Assembly (NCBI GenBank): GCA_017554145.1
Contig: JAFZIZ010000016.1
Location: 1-64,000, forward strand
DNA: 64,000 bases
Direction of reading: 5' to 3'
Origin: Prevotella sp.
GTDB lineage: Bacteria; Bacteroidota; Bacteroidia; Bacteroidales; Bacteroidaceae
Shown: one piece after another, positions 17,278 through 26,365 of the stretch
Layout of the letters: every line of letters starts with the position of its first letter
Numbering within the stretch: position 1 is the first letter of the stretch
The notes under the pieces: model-generated
The model's database searches: none
Seen by the model: the letters and a program-made list of their open reading frames with translations, nothing else
What the model was told of the DNA's origin: nothing
Translations under genes and position numbers: made by a program

Positions 17278-17958
17278 TTACTTCTCCTCTGCAGGCTCAA
17301 GGACCTTCCACACGAGTGCAGCAAGAGCGCCACCAACGAATGGACCTACGATGAATACCCACAACTGGCTCAGTGCCTTACCTCCCTCAAAGAGAGCAGG
17401 ACCGATAGAACGGGCGGGGTTCACAGATGTACCAGTGTAGTTGATGCCTACGAGGTGAATCAGTATCAGGGCGAGACCGATAGCCAGACCAGCGAAGTTG
17501 TTGGTAGCACCGTTCGTCTTAGAGGTAGCACCCAATACGACGAGTACGAAGATGGAGGTAAGGATGATTTCAGCCACCAGACCGTTTACCACATTTTCTG
17601 AAGCACAAGCATTGGCTCCAGTCGTTGTACCACGAGCCAAACCCGGATCTGTAGATACGAGGAAGTACAACAGAGCAGCAGCAATGATAGCGCCTATCAC
17701 CTGGAACAGCATATACATACCACAGTCCTTTGAGTTCATCTTTCCACTCAGGAACACACCCAGCGTGATGGCAGGGTTGATATGACAACCAGAGATACCA
17801 CCGATAGCATAAGCCATAGCCACAACAGAGAGACCAAAGGCAATTGCCGTTCCTACTACAGATGCTGTGTCAACACCACAATTCAGGCTAACGGCAGCAC
17901 CGCAACCCAAAAACGTAAGTACAAACGTACCCACCATTTCAGCTAAATACTTTTTCAT
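17278..17958 (-). CDS. aqpZ: Aquaporin (MIP family), AqpZ-like
   Basis: 226 residues with six membrane segments and the two half-helix motifs HINPAITLG and SVNPARSIGP. Length and the NPARS context fit the AqpZ water-channel branch better than GlpF, whose second motif is usually NPARD. The protein would be an inner-membrane water pore. A perfect promoter is at 18001-18031. Confidence 0.92.
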   Translation of the reverse strand: MKKYLAEMVGTFVLTFLGCGAAVSLNCGVDTASVVGTAIAFGLSVVAMAYAIGGISGCHINPAITLGVFLSGKMNSKDCGMYMLFQVIGAIIAAALLYFLVSTDPGLARGTTTGANACASENVVNGLVAEIILTSIFVLVVLGATSKTNGATNNFAGLAIGLALILIHLVGINYTGTSVNPARSIGPALFEGGKALSQLWVFIVGPFVGGALAALVWKVLEPAEEK

Positions 17959-18000
17959 AACTCTTTTGTTTTAGGAATTAAAAGGTTTATTAATGTAACG

Positions 18001-18031
18001 CAAAAGTAATCATTATATTTGAAACATGCAA
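18001..18031 (-). promoter_or_regulatory. Promoter of aqpZ
   Basis: Minus strand TTG (18029-18031), 20 bases, TACTTTTG (18001-18008). The ATG lies 42 bases downstream. Confidence 0.75.
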
Positions 18032-18092
18032 GTAAAATGCCAAGAAAATGAAAAAACATTCTCATTTTGTTCGCTTACTCAAAATTTTACAT

Positions 18093-18100
18093 TATCTTTG
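18093..18100 (+). promoter_or_regulatory. -7 box directly before the YqiA-like gene (leaderless?)
   Basis: TATCTTTG ends 5 bases before the ATG at 18106. A TTTG at 18066-18069 lies 23 bases upstream, slightly longer than the consensus spacing. Transcription would start at or within a few bases of the ATG. Confidence 0.45.
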
Positions 18101-18105
18101 TACCC

Positions 18106-19092
18106 ATGACAACTGAGAATCCGTATATCAAGCAATTTCCAGAACTGATGGCAGGCAAGACAGTGTTGTACTGTCACGGCTTTGCCTCCAGCGGACAATC
18201 GGGTACCGTAACACGTCTAAGAACTGTGATGCCTAACGCACGGGTGATTGCCCCCGACCTGCCTGTTGATCCTCACGAAGCTATCGCTTTGCTTCATACG
18301 ATATGCGAACAGGAGAAGCCCGACTTGATTATCGGTACCTCAATGGGAGGTATGTACACGGAACAGTTACGTGGCTTTGACCGCATCTGTATCAATCCTG
18401 CATTAGAGATAGCAGAGACGATGAGGGCACATGGGATGACAGGTACCCAGCAGTTTCAGAATCCCCGACTGGATGGCATACAGGAATTCTACGTTGACAA
18501 GGCGCTTGTCAAAGCCTATCGCGATGTTTCCGAACAGCGCTTCGTTGGTCTTACTCCAGAGGATGAACAGCGTGTCTACGGACTCTTTGGCGACAAAGAC
18601 GATTTGGTAGACACTATCGGCATGTTTAGTGACCACTACTCGCAATATACCAAATTCCATGGTGAGCATCGAATGGACGACAAGAGTTATATGTACTCCG
18701 TCTTACCCGTCATCCGTTGGATAGACGACAAGCAAGAGCATCGGCAGCGCCCAATCATCTATATCGGTATAGAGACGATGATAGATGCTTACCAAAAGCC
18801 CGTATCATCAGTGCAAAAAGCCATAAGATTACTGATAGAGCACTATGAGGTATTTTTCGTGGCACCGCCTTTAAAGTATGCCACGACGGAATCGTGGCTT
18901 GCAGAGTACATCAACGTACCTGCTTGGCGACACACCATTTTCACGCCACGTCGTGACCTGCTGTATGGCGACTATCTAATTGCTAAGCAAGAAGGTGTCG
19001 ACACCATGGCAACCCTCTTGGAATATGGTTCCGACACGTTCAAGACGTGGGATGATATCATCGAATACTTCTCACGCCTTGGAGGACAGTAA
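18106..19092 (+). CDS. YqiA/YcfP-like alpha/beta hydrolase with C-terminal HAD-like domain
   Basis: 328 residues from the Met at 18106; the open frame from 18067 is rejected because it crosses the promoter box. Residues 1-195 form an alpha/beta hydrolase of the UPF0227/YqiA kind, with HGFASS, nucleophile Ser79 in GTSMGGMY, an acid in FGDKDDLV and His in HGEHRM. Residues about 205-325 resemble a 5'-nucleotidase-type HAD domain (IYIGIETMIDAY, FVAPPLKY, GDYLIAK), but the first catalytic Asp-x-Asp is replaced by GIE, so phosphatase activity is doubtful. The fusion could be an esterase with a non-catalytic partner domain. Substrate unknown. Confidence 0.65.
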   Translation: MTTENPYIKQFPELMAGKTVLYCHGFASSGQSGTVTRLRTVMPNARVIAPDLPVDPHEAIALLHTICEQEKPDLIIGTSMGGMYTEQLRGFDRICINPALEIAETMRAHGMTGTQQFQNPRLDGIQEFYVDKALVKAYRDVSEQRFVGLTPEDEQRVYGLFGDKDDLVDTIGMFSDHYSQYTKFHGEHRMDDKSYMYSVLPVIRWIDDKQEHRQRPIIYIGIETMIDAYQKPVSSVQKAIRLLIEHYEVFFVAPPLKYATTESWLAEYINVPAWRHTIFTPRRDLLYGDYLIAKQEGVDTMATLLEYGSDTFKTWDDIIEYFSRLGGQ

Positions 19093-19129
19093 CACCACTG
19101 AATATTACTCACTAAAACCAATAAAGATA

Positions 19130-20287
19130 ATGAAGAAATGTTTATCCATGATGGCAATCATTGCCACCACATTGCTGGCACTCAGTGCCTGTAACACAAA
19201 GACTGAGGCAACAGACGGAGTCAACAACTTCCGCATCAAACGCGGCACCAATCTCAGCCATTGGCTGTCACAGAACAATGAAGACCGCGGCGAAGCTCGC
19301 AAACAGCACATCCAAGAAGACGACTTTGCACGTCTAGATTCACTGGGGTTTGACTTCGTACGCATCCCCATCGACGAAGTACAGTTTTGGGATGAGCAAG
19401 GCAACAAACTGCCTGAGGCTTGGGACTTGCTGACCTTTGCCCTCGACCAGTGTAGCAAGCATCACTTGCGTGCTATTGTCGACCTGCACATCATCCGTTC
19501 GCACTATTTCAATGCCGTCAATGAGGAAGACCAAGCTGCCAACACGCTCTTCACATCGGAGAAGTCGCAGCAAGACCTGATTAACTTGTGGTACCAGCTG
19601 TCGGATGCGCTGAAAGGCTATAGCAACGACTCAGTGGCCTATGAGTTCATGAACGAGCCCGTGGCTGAGGACCACGAGCAGTGGAACCAGCTGGTGGCTA
19701 AGGTTCACAAGGCCCTGCGCGAACGTGAGCCGCAGCGCACACTGGTCATCGGTTCGAACTTGTGGCAGGGCTATCAGACGATGAAATACCTGAAGGTGCC
19801 CGAGGGCGACAAAAACATCGTGCTGTCGTTCCACTACTACAACCCGATGATCCTGACGCACTACGGCGCATGGTGGGCACCGATAGGCAAATACAAGGGC
19901 AAGGTGAACTATCCTGGCATCCTGGTATCGAAGGAAGACTATGAGGCCGCCAACGACACGGTGAAGGCAGTGATCGACGAGAACCATTACACTACCGAGG
20001 AGTGGAACATCGATCACATCCGCGCTGACTTCAAGGATGCCATCGAGGCCGCCAAGAAGTATGGTCTGCAACTGTTCTGTGGCGAATGGGGTGTCTACGA
20101 ACCCGTAGACCGCGAGTTAGCCTACAAGTGGACGAAGGACATGCTGACTGTCTTCGACGAGTTCAATATTGCATGGACCACATGGTGCTACGATGCCGAC
20201 TTCGGTTTCTGGGATCAGAAGAAGCACGACTTCAAGGACAAGCCGTTGGTTGACCTGCTAATGAGCAGCAAAGGGTTAGAGAAATAG
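19130..20287 (+). CDS. GH5 family glycoside hydrolase, lipoprotein
   Basis: 385 residues from MKKCLSMMAI. A lipobox LLALSAC places the lipidated Cys at 21. The GH5 barrel shows RGTNLSHWL, FVRIPIDE, IVDLH, the acid/base Glu176 in EFMNEP, SFHYYNP and the nucleophile Glu319 in FCGEWG. Such enzymes cut beta-1,4-glucans or mannans; the exact substrate cannot be read. The open frame from 18980 is not used because it runs inside the upstream gene. The second half (about 19640-20250) is visibly richer in G+C at third codon positions than its neighbours. The gene ends 1 base before a convergent gene, with no terminator between. Confidence 0.88.
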   Translation: MKKCLSMMAIIATTLLALSACNTKTEATDGVNNFRIKRGTNLSHWLSQNNEDRGEARKQHIQEDDFARLDSLGFDFVRIPIDEVQFWDEQGNKLPEAWDLLTFALDQCSKHHLRAIVDLHIIRSHYFNAVNEEDQAANTLFTSEKSQQDLINLWYQLSDALKGYSNDSVAYEFMNEPVAEDHEQWNQLVAKVHKALREREPQRTLVIGSNLWQGYQTMKYLKVPEGDKNIVLSFHYYNPMILTHYGAWWAPIGKYKGKVNYPGILVSKEDYEAANDTVKAVIDENHYTTEEWNIDHIRADFKDAIEAAKKYGLQLFCGEWGVYEPVDRELAYKWTKDMLTVFDEFNIAWTTWCYDADFGFWDQKKHDFKDKPLVDLLMSSKGLEK

Positions 20288-20288
20288 A

Positions 20289-23200
20289 CTAAGCAGGCAA
20301 CAATACCACACCTTGTTGTTTCTTGCCGTCCATCATGATTTTCAGAGGACGGTCGAAACGCACATGACGGACATACTGAGTTTCCTCGACGGCAGGCATG
20401 CTGTCGAGGATTTCTTTTTGGAAGATGCCGTCGCCTGTATAGGTATTGATAGTAAAGTAGCCCACACCGAAAGAAGTGAGATTCTGGAAGAAGTGCGTAC
20501 CCTGAGAGGGATCGACATGATAGTTCTTCAGTCCTGACTCCACAATGACACGAGCAGCAGAGATATGAGGCCACTTCACGGGGATGCCTAACCAGTAGTC
20601 ACTACTACCCCATCGTCCAGGACCAACAAGTACATAAGAGCCTCCGTTATCAAGGAACTTCCGATTGATACGTTCTATATCATCGGCAATATAAGGATTG
20701 TTGGCTGCTGTGAAATCATCATTCGTCTTCACATAAACTACATCCACCACATCCTCATAAATACCATGTCCCAAAGAATTCGCAGAACGCAGCAGACATT
20801 GTTCATCGGGAATAGCGGCAAGGTCTTCGTCCAATACTTGCTTGGAATCAACGATAGGACGAATCTGCAAGAGATAGAAGTCGCCGACAGGCTGTTGGCT
20901 ACTGGCTGTTAACTCTTGGTTGAAGAGATTGCAAGCAAACTCTATCTCCACAGGACGGCGCATCTCCTCAGAACCAAGTTTCTGTACCATCTGGAGAATC
21001 TCAGGCAAGGGGAATACACCCTGTTGTAACACGCCACAGAATGAAATCACCTTACGTCCTCCCTCATAGATACCATCACGGATAATCTGATCGGAAGGGT
21101 CATAAGTAGAGGCGATACCTTGCAGAGAACCGTCCTTGTCGGCTTCCTTCACACGAAGGTTCAGGAGATTGAAGCCATCGTCCACCTTGAAGTCATCACC
21201 AACATGCGACATATCCAAAGCGTAGAAGCGTGTCTGCGTCTCTTTCAGTGCCGTCTCCATCTCTGAGGTTTGCAACACCTGCGTAGGATGATAGGGCGAC
21301 ACTCGCAACGTCTGTCCGCCATCTACGATATACTTACCCAAGCCCAAAGCCAACGAGGCAATACCTTCCTCTGCCGTCTCATCGCCAATGGGATAATAGT
21401 TCAACGAACGCAACACACCACTGAACGTGGGATAATAGTGCGTGCCATACTGATGACCAACCACCTCCTGAAGGATCACTGCCATCTTCTCTTGGTCGAT
21501 GACATTAGAGGTTGCCGTCATATAGGCTTTCGAGTCCTTATAATAGACAGACGCATAAACTCCCTTGATGGCACATGCCAACATCCGCAGCATCTCATAT
21601 TTATCCTCTAAATAAGGAATCATGTAGGTACTATAGATTCCTGCAAACGGCTGATAGTGACTATCCTCCAGTAATGAACTGGAACGCACGGCAATAGGCG
21701 ACTTCACCGCATCGAAGAACGTGAAGAAGTCTGCTATCAATGAGTCAGGAAGCTGTGCCTTGAGGAAATGCTCCAATATCTCCTCGTCAGAGGCATCACT
21801 AAGGGCAATACCCCACAGGTTGTTATTATCCATGAACTCATCGAAGAAGTCTGTACAGAGTACTACCGTCTTCGGGATAGATACAGATGCATTCTCATAC
21901 TGGTTCAGTTCTGGGTGTCGCTTGATGATGTTATCGAGAAAAGCGAGGCCACGTCCCTTGCCTCCCAACGAGCCCTCACCAATACGAGCAAAATGGGCAT
22001 AGCGGTCAAACTTCAAACGGTCGAAGACGGCTACCACACCGATATTCTTCATCCTACGATACTGAACGATGGCATCGAAGATAATCTGTCGATGGGCATC
22101 TACATCCTGTAACTTATGCCACGTAACAGTCTTCAGGAACTGTGATACAGGGAAGATAGCACGGGCACATAGCCAACGGCTCATGTGGTTACGAGAGATA
22201 TGATAGAGCATCGAGTCGTTAGGGATCTTGAAAATATTATCCTGTAACTCCTTTAACGTTGATACACGAGCCACTTCTTCCTTCGTATTCGGGTCTCGGA
22301 ACACAAAATCGCCAAAGCCCATGTGTTCCTCTATCAACTGACGCAGGTCAACATTCATCTTCTTTGAGTTCTTATCCACAAAAAGGAACTTCTCCTGTTC
22401 AGCCTTCTCTTTATTCTGAATCTCCGAACTCTGGAGAATCAAGGGCACATATTCATCGCGCTTGCGAATCTCACGTAATAGTTTCAAACCAGCCTCTGCA
22501 TCACCCTCTTCCACATGAGAGAGTCGACCAGGCACTATCTTGATGGGGAAACGGGTATCGCTGATGACACCCAGCACATTGTCGTGATATTTCTCATACC
22601 AGAACATCGCCTCCTCATAATTGGTGGCTAACACCACCTTAGGGCGTCCACGCTTACGCTGGGCTGCAGCATGGGGATTCAACGCCTCTGTCGAGAAGTT
22701 CTTGCTTTGTGCGAGGATATAATTATAGAGGTTAGGAAGAACTGAGGAATAGAAACGGATATTATCTTCCACCAGCATAATCATCTGCACACCGGCTTCC
22801 TTGATATCGTGCTCAATATTCATCTTATCCTCTATCAGTTTGATGATAGAGAGGATTAGATTGGTATTACCCAACCAACAGAACACATAATCGAAGATCG
22901 ACATATCCTCGTTCTCAATGCGCTTGGTAATACCATGAGAGAAAGGAGTCAGTACGACACAAGGGATATGAGAAGCCAGTTGCTTGATATCACGGGCAAC
23001 AGCAAAGGCATCGTTGTCGGCATTACCAGGCATACAAATGACCAAGTCGATATCTGTCGTTTTCAATACCTCTTCCGCCTCGTCTGTCGTAGATACCTGT
23101 GTAAACGTAGGAGGATAACGCATACCCAATTCGCTATATTCGTCAAACAGTTTCTCATCTATTCGTCCATCGTCCTCCAACATAAACGCATCATAGGGAT

Positions 23201-23309
23201 TGGCTACGATGAGGACGTTGAAGATGCGACGCGTCATCAAATTGACAAACGACACATCTTTTAGATAGAATTGATTCCACTCGTTGGGTATTTTATTCGT
23301 TTCACTCAT
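20289..23309 (-). CDS. Receiver-domain protein fused to a PEP-synthase/PPDK-type ATP-grasp domain
   Basis: 1006 residues, with no signal peptide. Residues 28-165 look like a degenerate receiver domain. Residues 175-330 look like a true receiver: acidic pair in LVEDN (181-182), phospho-acceptor Asp251 in ISDTRFP, Ser in LQSSE and Lys313 in VDKNSKK. A linker domain (330-395) precedes the PPDK_N/ATP-grasp part, with GEGSLGGKGRG near 444-454, IAVRSSSLLED and FAGIYST, and the C-terminal half of the fold with EFACNL and LLQIRPI. The swivelling phosphohistidine domain and the PEP-binding barrel of pyruvate phosphate dikinase are absent. It is often labelled phosphoenolpyruvate synthase, but that reaction is unlikely without them. 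Probably a signal-controlled phosphotransferase of unknown substrate. Confidence 0.75.
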   Translation of the reverse strand: MSETNKIPNEWNQFYLKDVSFVNLMTRRIFNVLIVANPYDAFMLEDDGRIDEKLFDEYSELGMRYPPTFTQVSTTDEAEEVLKTTDIDLVICMPGNADNDAFAVARDIKQLASHIPCVVLTPFSHGITKRIENEDMSIFDYVFCWLGNTNLILSIIKLIEDKMNIEHDIKEAGVQMIMLVEDNIRFYSSVLPNLYNYILAQSKNFSTEALNPHAAAQRKRGRPKVVLATNYEEAMFWYEKYHDNVLGVISDTRFPIKIVPGRLSHVEEGDAEAGLKLLREIRKRDEYVPLILQSSEIQNKEKAEQEKFLFVDKNSKKMNVDLRQLIEEHMGFGDFVFRDPNTKEEVARVSTLKELQDNIFKIPNDSMLYHISRNHMSRWLCARAIFPVSQFLKTVTWHKLQDVDAHRQIIFDAIVQYRRMKNIGVVAVFDRLKFDRYAHFARIGEGSLGGKGRGLAFLDNIIKRHPELNQYENASVSIPKTVVLCTDFFDEFMDNNNLWGIALSDASDEEILEHFLKAQLPDSLIADFFTFFDAVKSPIAVRSSSLLEDSHYQPFAGIYSTYMIPYLEDKYEMLRMLACAIKGVYASVYYKDSKAYMTATSNVIDQEKMAVILQEVVGHQYGTHYYPTFSGVLRSLNYYPIGDETAEEGIASLALGLGKYIVDGGQTLRVSPYHPTQVLQTSEMETALKETQTRFYALDMSHVGDDFKVDDGFNLLNLRVKEADKDGSLQGIASTYDPSDQIIRDGIYEGGRKVISFCGVLQQGVFPLPEILQMVQKLGSEEMRRPVEIEFACNLFNQELTASSQQPVGDFYLLQIRPIVDSKQVLDEDLAAIPDEQCLLRSANSLGHGIYEDVVDVVYVKTNDDFTAANNPYIADDIERINRKFLDNGGSYVLVGPGRWGSSDYWLGIPVKWPHISAARVIVESGLKNYHVDPSQGTHFFQNLTSFGVGYFTINTYTGDGIFQKEILDSMPAVEETQYVRHVRFDRPLKIMMDGKKQQGVVLLPA

Positions 23310-23329
23310 ATAATCAACATTTCATGTTG

Positions 23330-23337
23330 CAAAGTTA
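23330..23337 (-). promoter_or_regulatory. -7 box of the receiver/ATP-grasp gene
   Basis: The minus strand reads TAACTTTG, 20 bases before the ATG at 23309. No -33 TTG at the right spacing was recognised. Confidence 0.4.
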
Positions 23338-23380
23338 TCATTTTTTTCGTAATCACGGGCTTTGTTTCATATTTTCTTCG

Positions 23381-23388
23381 TACTTTTG
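23381..23388 (+). promoter_or_regulatory. -7 box of the O-acetylhomoserine sulfhydrylase-type gene
   Basis: TACTTTTG lies 29 bases before the ATG at 23418. A TTG at 23362-23364 is present but only 16 bases upstream. Confidence 0.45.
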
Positions 23389-23417
23389 TGGCTGAAATTC
23401 AAAAACATCATCAAATT

Positions 23418-24701
23418 ATGGATAAAAAACTACGAACCGGATCCCTTTGCGTACAAGCAGGATATAAGGCGAAAAACGGTGAACCAATAGAATTGCCCAT
23501 CATCCAGAGCACTACTTTCAAGTATGACGACTCTGACGAGATGGCACAGTTGTTCGACCTCAAGAAAGAAGGTTATTTCTATACCCGTCTGCAGAATCCC
23601 ACTAACGATGCTGTGGCAGCGAAGATTGCTACGCTGGAAGGTGGTGTAGGCGCCGTATTGACCTCTTCTGGACAGGCAGCCAATTTCTACGCTATCTTCA
23701 ATATCTGTCAGGCAGGTGACCATTTCATCACCTCCAACGAGATATATGGTGGTACCTATAACCTCTTCGGCGTGACGCTAAAGAAGCTCGGTATTGACTG
23801 TACGTTCATCTCACAGGAAGCATCCGATGAAGAGATACAGGCAGCCTTCCGTCCCAACACAAAAGCCGTATTCGGAGAGACCATATCAAACCCTGGCTGT
23901 GCTGTTTTCGACATTGAGCGCTTTGCTAAGATAGCCCATCAAAACGGGGTGCCCTTGATTGTGGATAACACCTTCGCTACTCCTGTCAATTGTCGTCCTT
24001 TTGAATGGGGTGCTGATATCGTCACCCACTCTACGACCAAATATATGGACGGTCTGGCTACTCAGGTAGGCGGCTGTGTTGTAGACAGTGGCAATTTCGA
24101 CTGGTTGGCTAATGCAGAGAAGTTCCCAGGCCTTTGCACACCTGACGATTCATATCATGGACTGACTTACGTAAAGGCATTTGGTAAGATGGGCTTCACC
24201 ACCAAACTGGTAGCACAGTTGATGCGCGACCTCGGCAGCATCCCTGCTCCCCAGAACTCGTTCCTACTGAATCTTGGTTTACAGACGCTGCATCTACGTA
24301 TGGCGCAGCACTGTAAGAACGCACAGCGCGTGGCAGAGTTCCTGCATGACAATCCGAAGGTGGCTTGGGTTCATTACTGTGGTTTGAAAGACGATGCCCA
24401 CTATGCGTTGGGACAGAAATACCTGCCGAACGGTTCTTGTGGTGTCATTGCCTTCGGACTCAAAGGCGATCGCGAGACTGCCATCAAGTGGATGGATTCT
24501 TTAGAGATGATCAATATCGTGACGCATGTGGCCGATGCCCGTACCTGTGTGCTGCATCCTGCCAGTCACACCCATCGCCAACTCAGTGACGAGCAACTGC
24601 GTGAAGCAGGTGTGGCTCCTGATCTTATCCGTCTGTCAGTAGGTATCGAAGATGTCGAGGATATTCTGGATGATATCAAACAAGCACTGGAGAAGATTTG
24701 A
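23418..24701 (+). CDS. metY: O-acetylhomoserine aminocarboxypropyltransferase (sulfhydrylase)
   Basis: 427 residues from MDKKLRTGSLCVQAGY, the length typical of MetY in the Cys/Met-metabolism PLP family. YTRLQNPT, SSGQAANFYA, DNTFATP and THSTTKYMDG (PLP lysine) are visible, and a C-terminal SVGIEDVEDI closes the fold. It makes homocysteine from O-acetylhomoserine and sulfide. Cystathionine gamma-synthase or methionine gamma-lyase are alternatives but are usually near 390 residues. The start upstream at 23271 crosses the promoter and is rejected. Confidence 0.88.
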   Translation: MDKKLRTGSLCVQAGYKAKNGEPIELPIIQSTTFKYDDSDEMAQLFDLKKEGYFYTRLQNPTNDAVAAKIATLEGGVGAVLTSSGQAANFYAIFNICQAGDHFITSNEIYGGTYNLFGVTLKKLGIDCTFISQEASDEEIQAAFRPNTKAVFGETISNPGCAVFDIERFAKIAHQNGVPLIVDNTFATPVNCRPFEWGADIVTHSTTKYMDGLATQVGGCVVDSGNFDWLANAEKFPGLCTPDDSYHGLTYVKAFGKMGFTTKLVAQLMRDLGSIPAPQNSFLLNLGLQTLHLRMAQHCKNAQRVAEFLHDNPKVAWVHYCGLKDDAHYALGQKYLPNGSCGVIAFGLKGDRETAIKWMDSLEMINIVTHVADARTCVLHPASHTHRQLSDEQLREAGVAPDLIRLSVGIEDVEDILDDIKQALEKI

Positions 24702-24728
24702 ATATAAATAATAATTGTATATTAGCAT

Positions 24729-26234
24729 ATGTTTCATATTTATGAAGGATTCCATCTCGTTGATGCCTACCACAAGATGCGCTATCAACGGAAATACCAT
24801 CCTACTGATGGTACTAAACGGGTTATTAAGATTGCATTGGTAGCCCTTGTCACACTCTTCCTCTGGAACATACCCACCGAATGGTATGGCATCGAGGGAC
24901 TGACCGTCATCCAACAGCGTATCATCGCCATCTTTGCCTTCGCCACGCTGATGTGGATTCTCGAAGTGGTATCCTCATGGGCTACCTCTGTGGCTATCAT
25001 GGTGCTGATGTTGGTATTCTGTTCCGACAGTGGTTTCAAATGGATGGTGAATCCTGATGAGGTAGGCACAGTGCTCAGCCATAAAGGAGTGATGGCTACC
25101 TTTGGTGACCCCATCATCATGTTGTTCATCGGCGGATTCATCCTTGCTATCGCGGCCACGAAGACTGGACTTGACGCCCAACTTGCCAAAGTGTTGCTTA
25201 AGCCCTTCGGCAGTAAAAGCGAAAACGTGCTGTTAGGTTTTCTGTTGATAACTGGATTGTTCTCGATGTTTGTTTCCAACACCGCCACAGCCGCTATGAT
25301 GCTCACCTTTCTGGCTCCTGTGTTCCGCCAGTTGCCTCCAGAGGGTAAGGGACGCATAGCAATGGCACTGTCTATCCCTGTGGCTGCTAACCTTGGTGGT
25401 ATGGGAACACCTATCGGTACTCCACCAAATACCATTGCCTTGAAATACCTGAACGACCCTGAGGGCTTGAATCTGCAACTCGGTTTCGGCGAGTGGATGA
25501 TGTTCATGTTGCCATTGGTTATTGTATTATTGTTCCTGAGTTGGTGGCTCATCAAGACGATGTTCCCCTTCACCCAGAAGACTGTGGAACTGAAGATTGA
25601 CGGCGAGATGAAGAAAGAGCCGCAGACCTATATCGTCATTGTCACCTTCTTTGTTACAGTAGCTCTGTGGTTGCTGGATAGCGTGACAGGTATCAATAGT
25701 AATACGGTGGCACTGATTCCGTTTGTTGTCTTTGCCCTGACGGGTGTGATTACCAAGCGCGACCTTGAACAGATTAACTGGAGTGTCATCTGGATGGTGG
25801 CTGGAGGTTTCGCCCTGGGTTATGGTCTGAATGCCTCCGGATTGGCGGACAATGCTATCAAGAGTATTCCTTTCGGAGATTTCTCGCCCTTCCTTATCCT
25901 CATCCTCTCAGGACTCATCTGCTACATCCTCAGCAACTTCATCAGCAACTCGGCAACGGCTGCCCTGTTGATGCCTATCCTTGCTGTGGTTTGCACCGCT
26001 ATGGGTGATAAGTTAGATGCCATCGGTGGTACTCCTACCGTACTGATGGGTGTAGCTATTGCAGCTTCCAGTGCAATGATCCTGCCTATCTCCACCCCAC
26101 CAAATGCCCTTGCCTTCGCCACAGGTCTGGTCAAACAGAACGAAATGTCGAAGATTGGTATCATCATGGGTATTCTCAGTATGGCGTTGGGCTATGCCCT
26201 ACTCTATGTAATAGGCAATCTACATCTTCTCTAA
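24729..26234 (+). CDS. DASS/SLC13 family anion symporter (second copy)
   Basis: 501 residues with a cytoplasmic N-terminus followed by 11-13 membrane segments. Motifs: SNTATAAMML with PIGTPPNTIAL in the first half, and SNSATAALLM with STPPNALAFATG in the second. Sodium-dependent dicarboxylate, citrate or sulfate transport are family roles. It lies 27 bases behind metY, so a link to sulfur-amino-acid supply (sulfate) is conceivable, but this is inference. It differs clearly in sequence from the copy at 9424 and is not a recent duplicate. A hairpin follows at 26274. Confidence 0.85.
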   Translation: MFHIYEGFHLVDAYHKMRYQRKYHPTDGTKRVIKIALVALVTLFLWNIPTEWYGIEGLTVIQQRIIAIFAFATLMWILEVVSSWATSVAIMVLMLVFCSDSGFKWMVNPDEVGTVLSHKGVMATFGDPIIMLFIGGFILAIAATKTGLDAQLAKVLLKPFGSKSENVLLGFLLITGLFSMFVSNTATAAMMLTFLAPVFRQLPPEGKGRIAMALSIPVAANLGGMGTPIGTPPNTIALKYLNDPEGLNLQLGFGEWMMFMLPLVIVLLFLSWWLIKTMFPFTQKTVELKIDGEMKKEPQTYIVIVTFFVTVALWLLDSVTGINSNTVALIPFVVFALTGVITKRDLEQINWSVIWMVAGGFALGYGLNASGLADNAIKSIPFGDFSPFLILILSGLICYILSNFISNSATAALLMPILAVVCTAMGDKLDAIGGTPTVLMGVAIAASSAMILPISTPPNALAFATGLVKQNEMSKIGIIMGILSMALGYALLYVIGNLHLL

Positions 26235-26273
26235 CCTGCCCATTTAACAAATTGTAAACTTTCGAGTAAAATT

Positions 26274-26316
26274 ATAGGGGTTTTTCTTTGTCATTCAAAG
26301 AATTTCCCCTATTTTT
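26274..26316 (+). terminator. Hairpin terminator after the transporter, overlapping the gdhA promoter
   Basis: ATAGGGG (26274-26280) pairs with CCCCTAT (26306-26312), and TTCTTTG (26284-26290) with CAAAGAA (26296-26302). The two stems are separated by a 3x3 internal loop and followed by TTTT. Confidence 0.55.
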
Positions 26317-26317
26317 G
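26288..26317 (+). promoter_or_regulatory. Promoter of gdhA, embedded in a hairpin
   Basis: TTG (26288-26290), 19 bases, TATTTTTG (26310-26317). The ATG at 26366 is 48 bases further on. Both boxes lie in the arms of the hairpin at 26274-26316. Confidence 0.6.
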
Positions 26318-26365
26318 CATTATAATTATAGCATAATGTCATTAATAACGATAAAATCTTAAACT

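Noticed and set aside
18980-19129. Upstream start of the GH5 gene
   Set aside because: It overlaps the YqiA-like gene by over 100 bases and would hide the lipoprotein signal peptide.
23271-23417. Upstream start of the metY gene
   Set aside because: It crosses the promoter and the divergent gene's start.
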